Of a stretch of 64,000 nt of DNA, positions 18,420 to 26,284 are shown one piece after another; position 1 is the stretch's first letter, and each line of letters starts with the position of its first letter. A program made the translations under genes and the position numbers. The DNA comes from Gammaproteobacteria bacterium UBA3067 (GTDB lineage Bacteria > Pseudomonadota > Gammaproteobacteria > Pseudomonadales > UBA3067), in assembly GCA_002366835.1 (NCBI GenBank), contig DFBZ01000018.1, positions 28,319 through 92,318 of the forward strand, written 5' to 3'. The notes under the pieces were generated by a model. The model saw only the letters and a list, made by a program, of their open reading frames with translations, did no database searches and was not told the origin of the DNA.

Positions 18420-18730
18420 ATCACATGATGTTCATACCTTAAAACTGTTCTCCAGAAGCTCCTCTCAGGCACCATCCAAATCGCTAATGCTAACCACAAT
18501 GGTGGTCGATGAGCCGTTAAAGGCTGTGACTGGCAGGTGGCTGCAATCGGCTGATCGCTGACCGATAGATTTAAGCTATTAGCAGCGACTCCTATGACAT
18601 CGCTGTAGGTGATTTCAATCGACTATTGAAAAGAATAGCTTGCACGACATATCGATGTCAGACTCAAAAGAAACTGCGGCCGTTACGTTACCGCCCTGAC
18701 CATGGCTACCAGCTAAAAGATAAGGCTAAA
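18420..18730 (-). pseudogene. Decayed fragments of a secreted or surface protein gene
   Basis: Read on the minus strand, the interval gives protein-like stretches in different frames: LLAGSHGQGGNVTAAVSFES, then VIGVAANSLNLSVSDQPIA, then FNGSSTTIVVSISDLDGA before a stop. The composition (G, N, S, T, V, beta-prone) is that of extracellular proteins. Frameshifts and a stop break it. No family is recognised. This is reading of short stretches by eye and could be partly chance. Confidence 0.35.
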
Positions 18731-18944
18731 GTTAAGCGGCATATTGATTAATATCATCCATGCATCAAGTTATAACCACAGCTAAACATTCTAATGAAAA
18801 TGCAAATATTAAACTCAACCAGGAGGTATGGTTTTGACGACATTTTTTCTAAAGCGTCGCTAGCGGGCACCCATAGTTATTTCCATCACCACCAGGTTTT
18901 CGAGGCGTCCTTAAATTTATTTTTTAATATATTAATTCAATACT

Positions 18945-18976
18945 TGACCCGTTTTTATCGTGACCCGTTTTTATCG
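18945..18976. repeat. Perfect 16-bp tandem repeat
   Basis: TGACCCGTTTTTATCG occurs twice in immediate tandem (18945-18960 and 18961-18976). It belongs to the TTGACCC-containing repeats scattered through 18.9-20.9 kb. Confidence 0.9.
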
Positions 18977-19182
18977 TGGAAGGCAACCTGACGACGGGAG
19001 AGGGTCTTCGCCCAGGTTTCCCCTCTTTTTACAACAACCCCGACAATAAGAAAAGGAGGGATAGGAAGATAAACACTCGCCATCACATTGGCAGACAGTG
19101 AAAGATTACGCCCTTCACTGGGAACGGTGCTGGTACTATTTTCGACATCGATGGTTTTGGGTTTTCCAACGATGTAGGTGGC
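18955..19182 (-). pseudogene. Possible coding remnant without start codon
   Basis: A frame of about 75 codons, open between TAA stops, lies on the minus strand. It encodes TYIVGKPKTIDVENSTS, then LSLSANVMASVYLPIPPFL, then RGETWAKTLSRRQVAF. The sequence looks protein-like, but it has no upstream start except an internal ATG and no family I recognise. Its final codons run into the 16-bp tandem repeat. I read it as the 3' remnant of a larger gene. Confidence 0.3.
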
Positions 19183-19241
19183 TTAAGTTTTTTCGTTTAA
19201 TATATAAGCTCACAACTTGCCCCCTTTTTCTTATTTCTTCT

Positions 19242-19296
19242 AAAGCGTCAATATGATACTTGACCCCTTATCCTATATGATACTTGACCCCTTATC
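19242..19296. repeat. Direct repeat with conserved element-end motif
   Basis: A 22-bp sequence, ATATGATACTTGACCCC then TTATC, occurs twice (19251-19272 and 19275-19296) separated by 2 bp. The first copy is preceded by AAAGCGTCA, so 19242-19266 matches 24 of 25 bases with the inverted copy at 20915-20939. Confidence 0.9.
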
Positions 19297-19305
19297 TTCT
19301 TTTAA

Positions 19306-19437
19306 AAAGAATTGCCGAGGACAGACAGAGCGCCGAGATAAACCGGCAAAAGATTGGAGGTGCAATCCTTCTACTTAGTAAGGAGTAATTACCCGTTATG
19401 ACCTTGAGTCATGAGCCGCTGCCCATAAGGTTAGGGG
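19306..19437. other. Non-coding stretch with several small dyads
   Basis: No coding frame is convincing. Small inverted repeats cluster here: TTGCCG with CGGCAA, GATTG with CAATC around GAGGTG, and CTTAGTAAG. This may be a fragment of a structured RNA such as an intron or retron, but it matches none I can name. Confidence 0.3.
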
Positions 19438-19764
19438 TTAAGCGTTGACAGAGGAATGTGCAGGCTCTGTATTGAGTTCCGAAATCATAAAGAGAGAGCG
19501 TTGACCTTGTTGTCTGAAAGGGAAAACAAAATAGCCATCCAGCATTATAGTGAACTTACTGGCTGGCTCTCCGGAGTCGTAGACCTGGTTGCATGTACGA
19601 ACGTCTTTTGTGCGGAACTCGGGAGATCTTGTTATTGGCCGTTGCTGTTCCGGTAACGACAGTTTTGGGGTGAAGCCCAAAACTGGATAATAGGAAGTTG
19701 GACAAGATAATAGTAGTGAAAACGTGACCCCCATAATTAGAGAACCCTGACTCTGCTTTATCAT
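19438..19764 (-). CDS. Possible small lipoprotein
   Basis: 108 residues. GAGGATAGG precedes the ATG at a fair distance for ribosome binding. The N terminus, MGVTFSLLLSC after a short basic lead, resembles a lipoprotein signal with lipobox LLSC. The rest is a polar sequence without recognisable domain, containing one further cysteine (VRTCNQVYD). It lies inside a region full of pseudogenes and composition gives no firm support, so it may be a remnant or non-coding. Confidence 0.35.
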   Translation of the reverse strand: MIKQSQGSLIMGVTFSLLLSCPTSYYPVLGFTPKLSLPEQQRPITRSPEFRTKDVRTCNQVYDSGEPASKFTIMLDGYFVFPFRQQGQRSLFMISELNTEPAHSSVNA

Positions 19765-19919
19765 GTGCCTATCCTCATAATCTGTATGAACTCTCTAGAT
19801 TTATAGCGTTATTCCCGTGCTTGACCTCAAATTCCCCTTAAGGCTAAATACGCAAAGTTTCCACGCAGTATTATCTGCTGGGGTGTAACTTTTTGATTAT
19901 GTGAGTGGTATTTCTAAAG

Positions 19920-20714
19920 ATGGACACATCAAACTTACAGCAGGTTTTTTTGCGCGTCCGCTCAAATAAGGTTTTTGAGCTATTTGTTATTTTTGTCATT
20001 GTTTTTTCGGCGCTTGTAGTGGGTGCCAAAACATATAACCTGCCAGATTCATTTTTTATTTTAACCAAATGGATGGATCTGGGAATCACGGCGATTTTTC
20101 TTACAGAAATAACAATTCGTTTCTTTGGAGAGAAGCACAAAAGCCAGTTTTTTAAAAATGGCTGGAATGTATTTGATACCCTGATTGTAATAGTGAGCCT
20201 TATTCCAATAGATGACTCGGAAATAGCTTTGGTTGGGCGGCTTGTGCGTGTTTTCCGCGTTTTAAGAATGGTTTCTATTATCCCTGAATTGCGCCTGCTA
20301 TTGAATTCATTGCTGAAGGCACTACCACAACTTGGTTATGTTTTACTTTTAATGTTTATTATTTTTTATATTTACGCCGCCTTCGGTGCGTTGTTTTTTG
20401 CCAAGATTAATGCTGAGCTTTGGGGTGATATAGGTATATCCATGCTGACATTGTTTCGAGTTATGACTTTTGAGGACTGGACCGATGTAATGTATGAAAC
20501 CATGTCGGTCTATCCACTGAGTTGGATATTTTATTTAAGCTTTATTTTCCTTACGGCATTTGCCTTTCTGAATATGGTTATTGGTATCGTCGTTAATGTA
20601 TTGGACGAAGAGAGGGCTGAAATGGAGCAGCAGGAAAACCCGCAGCCCAGCTTGCAAGAGATCCAGGAGCAGCTTAACAGGCTGGAAGATCGTCTGGCAG
20701 GCCTGGCGCGCTGA
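19920..20714 (+). CDS. Bacterial voltage-gated cation channel (NaChBac/NavAb type)
   Basis: 264 residues with six transmembrane segments. S4 is GRLVRVFRVLRMVS, with arginines at about 107, 110, 113 and 116 spaced by three as voltage-sensing charges. The pore loop has TFEDWTD (183-189) where NavAb has TLESWSM, so two extra acidic residues line the filter. S6 is FAFLNMVIGIVVNVL. A C-terminal coiled coil, SLQEIQEQLNRLEDRLAGL, should hold the tetramer. The family conducts Na+ or Ca2+; the acidic filter favours Ca2+ permeation by analogy with engineered NavAb variants, which is inference. I choose the ATG at 19920; a GTG five codons upstream is possible. It is the only intact gene in this decayed region. 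Confidence 0.9.
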   Translation: MDTSNLQQVFLRVRSNKVFELFVIFVIVFSALVVGAKTYNLPDSFFILTKWMDLGITAIFLTEITIRFFGEKHKSQFFKNGWNVFDTLIVIVSLIPIDDSEIALVGRLVRVFRVLRMVSIIPELRLLLNSLLKALPQLGYVLLLMFIIFYIYAAFGALFFAKINAELWGDIGISMLTLFRVMTFEDWTDVMYETMSVYPLSWIFYLSFIFLTAFAFLNMVIGIVVNVLDEERAEMEQQENPQPSLQEIQEQLNRLEDRLAGLAR

Positions 20715-20914
20715 CGTCAAGGTAGCCTCTCTCTGCACCTTGATTCCACAACTAAATCTTAACTTGCTAGAAAGTTAGATAACTAAAGATAAATCATTAG
20801 TTGCAGTTATTATGGGCTTTCGGTCTGACTGGGATACGATGAATGGTTGGCTCATTGCTTTCAACCGTTGTGGACTCAATTCTCATTGCAATGTCTAAGA
20901 AGAAAGAGGAAAAA

Positions 20915-20939
20915 GGGTCAAGTATCATTTTGACGCTTT
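20915..20939 (-). repeat. Inverted copy of the element-end motif
   Basis: On the minus strand this reads AAAGCGTCAAAATGATACTT then GACCC, one base different from 19242-19266. It lies just 3' of the transposase remnant that ends at 20948. Confidence 0.85.
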
Positions 20940-20947
20940 TTCCTCGG

Positions 20948-21131
20948 TCAATCCTCTACCATCAAATACTCAGCCTTCTTAAGCAACTTCCGATCATTAT
21001 CCATTAACACTTTCAGTTTACCAATAGTCGTCGGAATGCTGCCTGTTAAATGCTTCAGCAATACTCACAAGCGACTGACCACCTACCACCTGACTAAGAT
21101 ACATCGCAACTGATATGCTCACCTCATCAAT
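20948..21131 (-). pseudogene. 3' remnant of a REP-associated-type (IS200-like) transposase gene
   Basis: On the minus strand the frame reads IDEVSISVAMYLSQVVGG, then QSLVSIAEAFN. After a frameshift near 21040 it continues GSIPTTIGKLKVLMDNDRKL, then LKKAEYLMVED and a stop. This resembles the C-terminal helical, DnaA-like tail of REP-associated tyrosine transposases. The catalytic HUH domain is missing, so only the 3' end survives. The conserved motif at 20915-20939 follows directly, as an element-end sequence would. Confidence 0.6.
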
Positions 21132-21145
21132 ACTATAGGTGTTCA

Positions 21146-21400
21146 ATGAGCAAGCGTACAAGGGCCACTTTTAAGCCCCTATTTAGGCTAAAATCAGTCC
21201 AGCTGGTTGTTAATCAAAATTACAGTGTTCGAGATGCCGACGATGCGATGGGTGCTGGCAAATCAACGATGGGCAAATGGGTTCGCCAGCTTCGTGCGGA
21301 GCGAGATGGTAAATCACACTAGGCCGCCCCGATGACGCCAGACCAGCGAAAATTCGAGAGCTGGAGAAAAAGATCAGGCGTATTTACGGAGTTTCCGAAT
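21146..21400 (+). pseudogene. IS3-family transposase orfA remnant
   Basis: The ATG at 21146 opens MSKRTRATFKPLFRLKSVQL, then VVNQNYSVRDADDAMGAG, KSTMGKWVRQLRAERDGKS and TAG. It resumes as APMTPDQRK and, after a one-base deletion, IRELEKKIRRI. This is the helix-turn-helix and leucine-zipper layout of IS3-group OrfA. An internal stop and a frameshift make it dead. OrfB (DDE integrase) is not seen, and terminal repeats are not identifiable. Confidence 0.75.
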
Positions 21401-21609
21401 GTAACTGTCGCTGAGGATACGGTGAGTTTGTTGCCGTGGAACTATTAAAGCAGACGGCGAAAAATTACTACTGGAGGGCATGCACTATATACGTCCTTTT
21501 GGTGGACTAAAGATTCTATACCAATGAAAATTCATTGAACAATATCTGGGGCACTTTTCACGCGATACCAATAGTCTGAGCATCCCTATGGCAAGCGGAG
21601 ATATTTGTC

Positions 21610-22004
21610 ATGGGTAAGGTACGCGCCAGAGCTGGTAGCAAGCGCCTCTACATCGATTACCGGCACCAGGGCATTCGATGTAGAGAGCAGGCATTACTTG
21701 ATGACTCCCCTGCTAACAGGAAAAACTCCATAAGCTACTGGCTCGAATGGAAGCTGATATGTTGTTGGGTAGCTTTGATTACGCCCGGTATTTCCCTAAC
21801 TCCAAACGAGCTAAGCAATTCGGCAGTATCAATCAACGTAAAATAGAAGGCTTTGTCGGTACGCCAAGCTTTTCTGATTTCACCGAAACCTGGCTTGTTG
21901 AGATGAGTGCCCAGTGGCGCAATTCCTACACAAAGAGCCCCAAAGCTCACACCCCCCCTAAAGAGAACCCTCGTCCAGCACAGCTAATCCAGCGGTGCAA
22001 ATAG
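21610..22004 (+). pseudogene. Truncated tyrosine integrase (arm DNA-binding domain, DUF3596-like)
   Basis: The first frame gives MGKVRARAGSKRLYIDYRHQ, then GIRCREQALLDDSPANRK, a typical N-terminal arm-binding domain of phage or island integrases. After a frameshift in the A-run near 21720 the second frame continues RMEADMLLGSFDYARYFPNS, then KRAKQFGSINQ and FSDFTETWLVEMSAQW. The core-binding domain breaks off and the catalytic domain with R-H-R-Y is absent. It is about 3.3 kb from tRNA-Leu, the kind of site such integrases use. Confidence 0.75.
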
Positions 22005-22085
22005 TTCACACTTTCGTCTATTTGTAGGAGTACAATCACAGCAATTAAGATGACCTATGGACACCGATGACATTAAGGTTAGAGC

Positions 22086-23495
22086 ATGAAAAAGACACAC
22101 ATCACTCAACTTCCACATAGAGGGAGACAGCAACGGCCTCTTATACAGTTAACTGGCATCCTGCTTTTACTACCCGCCTTTGTTTTTAGCGCTCCAGAAT
22201 TCATTAATGTTTCAGTGACTTTAAACGACCTTCCTGAGCAAGGTCGTGCCTTAGATGACACTGGCACCAGCTCTAACTCTAATCTTTCTCCATCAGAGGC
22301 AACAGCCGCTGTTTTCTCTGCACTGTGCCCCGCTATCGCCAGCCTAGAGCGCACCAGCGCCCAGGATAATTTATTCCAACTATGTACTGCCTTGGATGAA
22401 GCAAGCACTGCCGATCAAAACCGTATTTATGACCAAATCTCCAGCAAAGCCAGCTCCGCCAATGCCAATATAAGCAACCTTGAGCAATCTGACACACAAA
22501 CCAATGCCAACCTTTCCAGCAACGGTATCAATTCAACACCCAATGAAACACGCGCATCAGCCTACCGCTATCAAAGCCAAATTCCGCTTTATAGTTTTCT
22601 TGGCTCATCCGGCAAGAGTGACTGGGATTATTTTTACAAACGCACCAATACATTTACTAGCTTTGACAGCAGCTTTTCAGAGCGCGACGAAACCGTCGAT
22701 GACATCGGCTTTGAAAGTATGCATTTGAAGTTTCTGTTTGGCGCAGACTATCGGATTAATAACACCTTCTTGGTGGGCGCAGCCATTACCTTGGGACGCT
22801 CGGAAACCGAACTAGCCGACAATCGCGGTAACGCCGATTCTACTGCTATAAACTGGACACTCTTTGGCCTTCACCAAGTCAATGCGCGCTGGTCTGTTAA
22901 TGGTACCTTTATGCTGCAGAGCACTGATTATAACAATACCCGTGAGATATCCATCAACCTTCCTACGCTCGTCAAAAACTATAGCCTGAGCACTGAGTCC
23001 TCTACGGAAAAAACTGGCTTATTCATTGGAAGCGATTACCAGTGGTCGCTCCCCTATGCATTTGAATTAAGCCTTCTTAACCAGTTCAATGCCGTGCGCA
23101 CAGAAACCGAGAACCATAGCGAATCAGGCAACACCGGATTTGAACTATCCACCTATGCCCAAGAAATTAACAGTACAACGATAAATAACGGGGTCGAGAT
23201 ACGTAAACCCTTCGCCCAATCCTGGGGGGTACTTATTCCTCAACTCAACATCCACTGGGTACATCAGCTTGCAGACCAATCCAGAGATGTCAAAGCGACC
23301 TTTATTCATGATCCTCAGGCCAACCTGATCGCCTATAGCACCGACGAGGGCGACTCCGATTACTTCACCGCCCAGCTTGGTGCTGTTTTCATCATGCCTA
23401 ATGGTATCAATGGTTTTGCGCAACTCAGCTCAGTACTGGGCTACGAATATTACAGCAACACCACTCTTTCCATCGGGCTTCGCGGAGAACTCTGA
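22086..23495 (+). CDS. Outer-membrane autotransporter-type beta-barrel protein without passenger
   Basis: 469 residues. A signal peptide (LIQLTGILLLLPAFVFS) is followed by a segment with two cysteines and an S/T/N-rich linker to about residue 160. The C-terminal roughly 290 residues alternate as in the autotransporter barrel (PF03797 type), for example SMHLKFLFGADYRINNTFLV and GLRGEL at the very end. No long passenger is present, so it is either a stand-alone barrel or a shortened autotransporter. AAGG lies seven bases before the ATG. The lipoprotein gene starts 2 bp after its stop, so the two are one operon. Confidence 0.8.
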   Translation: MKKTHITQLPHRGRQQRPLIQLTGILLLLPAFVFSAPEFINVSVTLNDLPEQGRALDDTGTSSNSNLSPSEATAAVFSALCPAIASLERTSAQDNLFQLCTALDEASTADQNRIYDQISSKASSANANISNLEQSDTQTNANLSSNGINSTPNETRASAYRYQSQIPLYSFLGSSGKSDWDYFYKRTNTFTSFDSSFSERDETVDDIGFESMHLKFLFGADYRINNTFLVGAAITLGRSETELADNRGNADSTAINWTLFGLHQVNARWSVNGTFMLQSTDYNNTREISINLPTLVKNYSLSTESSTEKTGLFIGSDYQWSLPYAFELSLLNQFNAVRTETENHSESGNTGFELSTYAQEINSTTINNGVEIRKPFAQSWGVLIPQLNIHWVHQLADQSRDVKATFIHDPQANLIAYSTDEGDSDYFTAQLGAVFIMPNGINGFAQLSSVLGYEYYSNTTLSIGLRGEL

Positions 23496-23496
23496 C

Positions 23497-25026
23497 ATGT
23501 GCAAACGAAACTACCAAAACCGCAGCATACAGCTTTTCATATACGTACTCGCTACACTCAGCCTATTTGCCTGCAACGAGCCAAGCCCCAGCAACTCAAA
23601 TAAACAATATCTCGCTGTAGAAGTTAAGGCGCAGAAAACCACTTCCGTAGAAGAAAGCTTCCCTGTTGAAATAGACCGAATTAGTGTCGAAGTCGTTAAT
23701 GACCAAGATGAGGTAATCGCCTCAAGTAGTACTGCAGATAACAGCGCCTCTTTTAACTTATCCGTTCCCCGTGACACTCCCTTATCTGTCATTGCATACG
23801 CCTACAGTGGCAATGAGCTACTTTATAAGGGAGTCGACAAGCTCGACCCCCTCACCTTAAACAGCCAAACTACCGTCGAAATAACCTTACAATCACAGGT
23901 GACGGTATTAGCACCCCCTGACCCGCAAACTGTGACCGATAGCGGGGCCATAGAGCTCAGCCCGCTTATTGATGTTCGGGGGTTAAACGACTCCAGCCTC
24001 GCTTACGCCATTAATGGCGTAGAAGGCGGCAATGAGACCCTCGGCCTTATTTCAACCTACGGCACTTACACGCCTCCCCCTCATCTACTAGAAACACTGC
24101 AAGTACAACTCAGCGCCACCCCCATCGCAGCCCCCTCCTTTGCAGAGATTATTGAGGTGGTCATTGAACCCACGCCCATTGATCTGAATTGGTTTACTGA
24201 TGAGGGCCTCAGAAGCTGTGTGGACCAACACGAAGCTGAACTCGTTGCAGCACTTACAACCCTCGACTGCTCCCATCGAACGACGGGTCTCAATATCCTA
24301 TCCATGCAAGGTTTGGAAAACCTTACTGCATTAAAAGAACTCAATATCAGCAACCAATATATAGAAAGTATTCCGCCCCTAGGTAGTTTGACACTTTTGA
24401 ACAAACTCACCCTAAGCCTCAACCTTCTTGGCGATATAAAAGGCTTGGAATCACTTCCCTCATTGCAAAGTTTAGATTTAAGCTGGAACCCAGGCTTTTA
24501 TTCGCTCGATGGTGACAATCCCCTCGACCCACTAATTCCACTAGCCGCCCTTACCTCACTTAAGGAACTGGATCTTTCTTGTGTATTTAATATGACTGAA
24601 AACTCTGTTAGTGCACTACGCAAAAAACTGCCCAATACAGAGATACTCTTCAAATGTTCATATTTATACCCGGAAACCATTTCGATACAGGCGAATGAGT
24701 ACTTCGACTTTAAAGGTTTTATTTCGACAACAGTGCTCAGCGATATTACAAATAAATTAGAACTTTTATCGAGCGACAAAAAAATAGCAGCACAGATTGA
24801 TTCAAATGACAGTGATGTAATTTATTCAGTAGATGAGATCGTGGGGGGTAATGAGAAAATAGGAACAATCTCGAAAACGGGTAAAGATGCAGGCATCTTT
24901 TTCTCACCCAGAGTTAATAGCAATCAAATCGTAACACTCAGTGCCAGCCTAGAAGAGGCCCCAACATTTAAGGTTGAACTTAATATCGAGATTAAGCCCA
25001 TTATTAACCCACTATCTACATATTGA
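23497..25026 (+). CDS. Leucine-rich-repeat lipoprotein
   Basis: 509 residues from the ATG at 23497, with GGAG nine bases upstream. Lipobox LSLFAC gives lipidation at about Cys 23. Beta-rich modules follow, including two related repeats (AYAINGVEGGNETLGLIS and YSVDEIVGGNEKIGTIS). Between them, at about residues 240-370, is an LRR block: LTALKELNISNQYIESIPPL, LNKLTLSLNLLGDIKGL, LPSLQSLDLS and LTSLKELDLSC. LRRs usually bind proteins. With the barrel gene upstream, a two-part surface adhesin or display unit is plausible but not shown. Confidence 0.75.
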   Translation: MCKRNYQNRSIQLFIYVLATLSLFACNEPSPSNSNKQYLAVEVKAQKTTSVEESFPVEIDRISVEVVNDQDEVIASSSTADNSASFNLSVPRDTPLSVIAYAYSGNELLYKGVDKLDPLTLNSQTTVEITLQSQVTVLAPPDPQTVTDSGAIELSPLIDVRGLNDSSLAYAINGVEGGNETLGLISTYGTYTPPPHLLETLQVQLSATPIAAPSFAEIIEVVIEPTPIDLNWFTDEGLRSCVDQHEAELVAALTTLDCSHRTTGLNILSMQGLENLTALKELNISNQYIESIPPLGSLTLLNKLTLSLNLLGDIKGLESLPSLQSLDLSWNPGFYSLDGDNPLDPLIPLAALTSLKELDLSCVFNMTENSVSALRKKLPNTEILFKCSYLYPETISIQANEYFDFKGFISTTVLSDITNKLELLSSDKKIAAQIDSNDSDVIYSVDEIVGGNEKIGTISKTGKDAGIFFSPRVNSNQIVTLSASLEEAPTFKVELNIEIKPIINPLSTY

Positions 25027-25061
25027 CAGCGAGGGTGGCGCTTTTTCAGGGGTTAAGGGCT

Positions 25062-25154
25062 GCATTGGCTACGACTGGCACTCCTTTTACTGCGCCTTTG
25101 TGGAGGAAAAAAAGAAATAGCTACGCCCAGCCCTTTTACGTTTTAACGACGCAT
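25062..25154. repeat. Direct repeat, copy downstream of DUF2931 gene 1
   Basis: The segment beginning GCATTGGCTACGACTGGCAC is nearly identical to 27327-27419 and runs on without a break into the 3' parts of the two DUF2931 genes. It marks a segmental duplication with a period of 2265 bp. Confidence 0.85.
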
Positions 25155-26189
25155 TTAGTCCTCTATAGTCATTTTTTCTAGAACGACTGCTTCTTTCTCA
25201 TTGCTTAACTGGGCGGCAAATTTTTGAATACCATTAATTTTTCGTGTATGAAACTCAAGTTTCAAAGGGGTTAATCGGTCCGGAGATAATTTTTTAAAGG
25301 CCGCAAATGTTTCTGCTTCGTCGAAATTGAAGACAGGGTACTCGGTATCACCGCCTGGGTTATTCCAAATATAAAAAACCCGTCGAGGAACGGGACGCAG
25401 GGCACTGGCAGTCTCTTCATCCAGCGGGTAGCGAAAACAATCTTCTTCGCCATTGAAATAGTGAATACTTTCCACGAAAGGAGGAGGATTATCAGCAATA
25501 ATCACAGGCTGCCAAGGATAATGCACGCGGTAGCTGTCCCATAGTTCGAAGGGGATGCCGTTTTGTTTTAGGGTATTGATATTTTCGATGCCAATTGCAT
25601 CCTTCAAGCTTTTGTTAATAAACATTTCCCGAGTAATCTCCGGGTTATCAATGATCCGCGCCCAGGGAATATCTTCCGTTTTTTCAGCTTTACCAAAAAA
25701 GACTTCGGTCGTTTTATTCACGCCAAGCAGCCAGACAGCAACACTGCCCCCCGGTGTCACTCCCGCCATAATCCGCTTATAAGTAGTATGCCCCTTTTCT
25801 TTGGGGCTGTAATAACCTTCATTGAACAGGCGTACGATGGTGTCGTAGGGTAGGTCAAACTCACCTTTATAGAAGACATTTTCGGTATAAGAGAAAAACT
25901 CAATCTCCATACGACTGGGTAAAGACTTTAGATCGGGCCCCACAACGTGGGAAGAAACCATGCTTCCCCAGCCGTAATCAATGCGCTTTGAGTTGGGAAT
26001 ATAAAGGGAATAGCCATCGGGAGCGATAAAAAAGCCACTGATGATTCTCATGGGAAAGTTTTTGGGGGCACTTTCCGTTGCCAGCCAGTCAAATTTAATC
26101 ACAGGAGCACCTCCACAGGCGGATAACAAGGAACCAAAGACAAAAGTACCTGCTAAGGCTAAGCGTTTTTTTACTAATTTAAAGCTCAT
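25155..26189 (-). CDS. DUF2931 lipoprotein 1, probable T6SS immunity protein
   Basis: 344 residues. The signal peptide ends in lipobox LLSAC (Cys about 25). The DUF2931 signature follows: FDWLATESAPKNFPM, GYSLYIPNSKRIDYGWG, SSHVVGPDLKSLPSRMEIE, FFSYTENVFYKGEFDLPYD and a MAGVTPGGSVAVWL core. DUF2931 lipoproteins are often found next to T6SS phospholipase effectors and act, or are proposed to act, as periplasmic immunity proteins. It is the last of three paralogues behind the DUF2235 lipase gene. It is closest to copy 3, with which it also shares the 3' flank. Confidence 0.85.
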   Translation of the reverse strand: MSFKLVKKRLALAGTFVFGSLLSACGGAPVIKFDWLATESAPKNFPMRIISGFFIAPDGYSLYIPNSKRIDYGWGSMVSSHVVGPDLKSLPSRMEIEFFSYTENVFYKGEFDLPYDTIVRLFNEGYYSPKEKGHTTYKRIMAGVTPGGSVAVWLLGVNKTTEVFFGKAEKTEDIPWARIIDNPEITREMFINKSLKDAIGIENINTLKQNGIPFELWDSYRVHYPWQPVIIADNPPPFVESIHYFNGEEDCFRYPLDEETASALRPVPRRVFYIWNNPGGDTEYPVFNFDEAETFAAFKKLSPDRLTPLKLEFHTRKINGIQKFAAQLSNEKEAVVLEKMTIED

Positions 26190-26284
26190 AATAACTGTTG
26201 TTGGTATCCCTATTGCCCGCTGTGAAAATGCGCGTGAAACTGCAGCTAAGTACCAACAATCAACACGCCCTATTTTCTTATATT

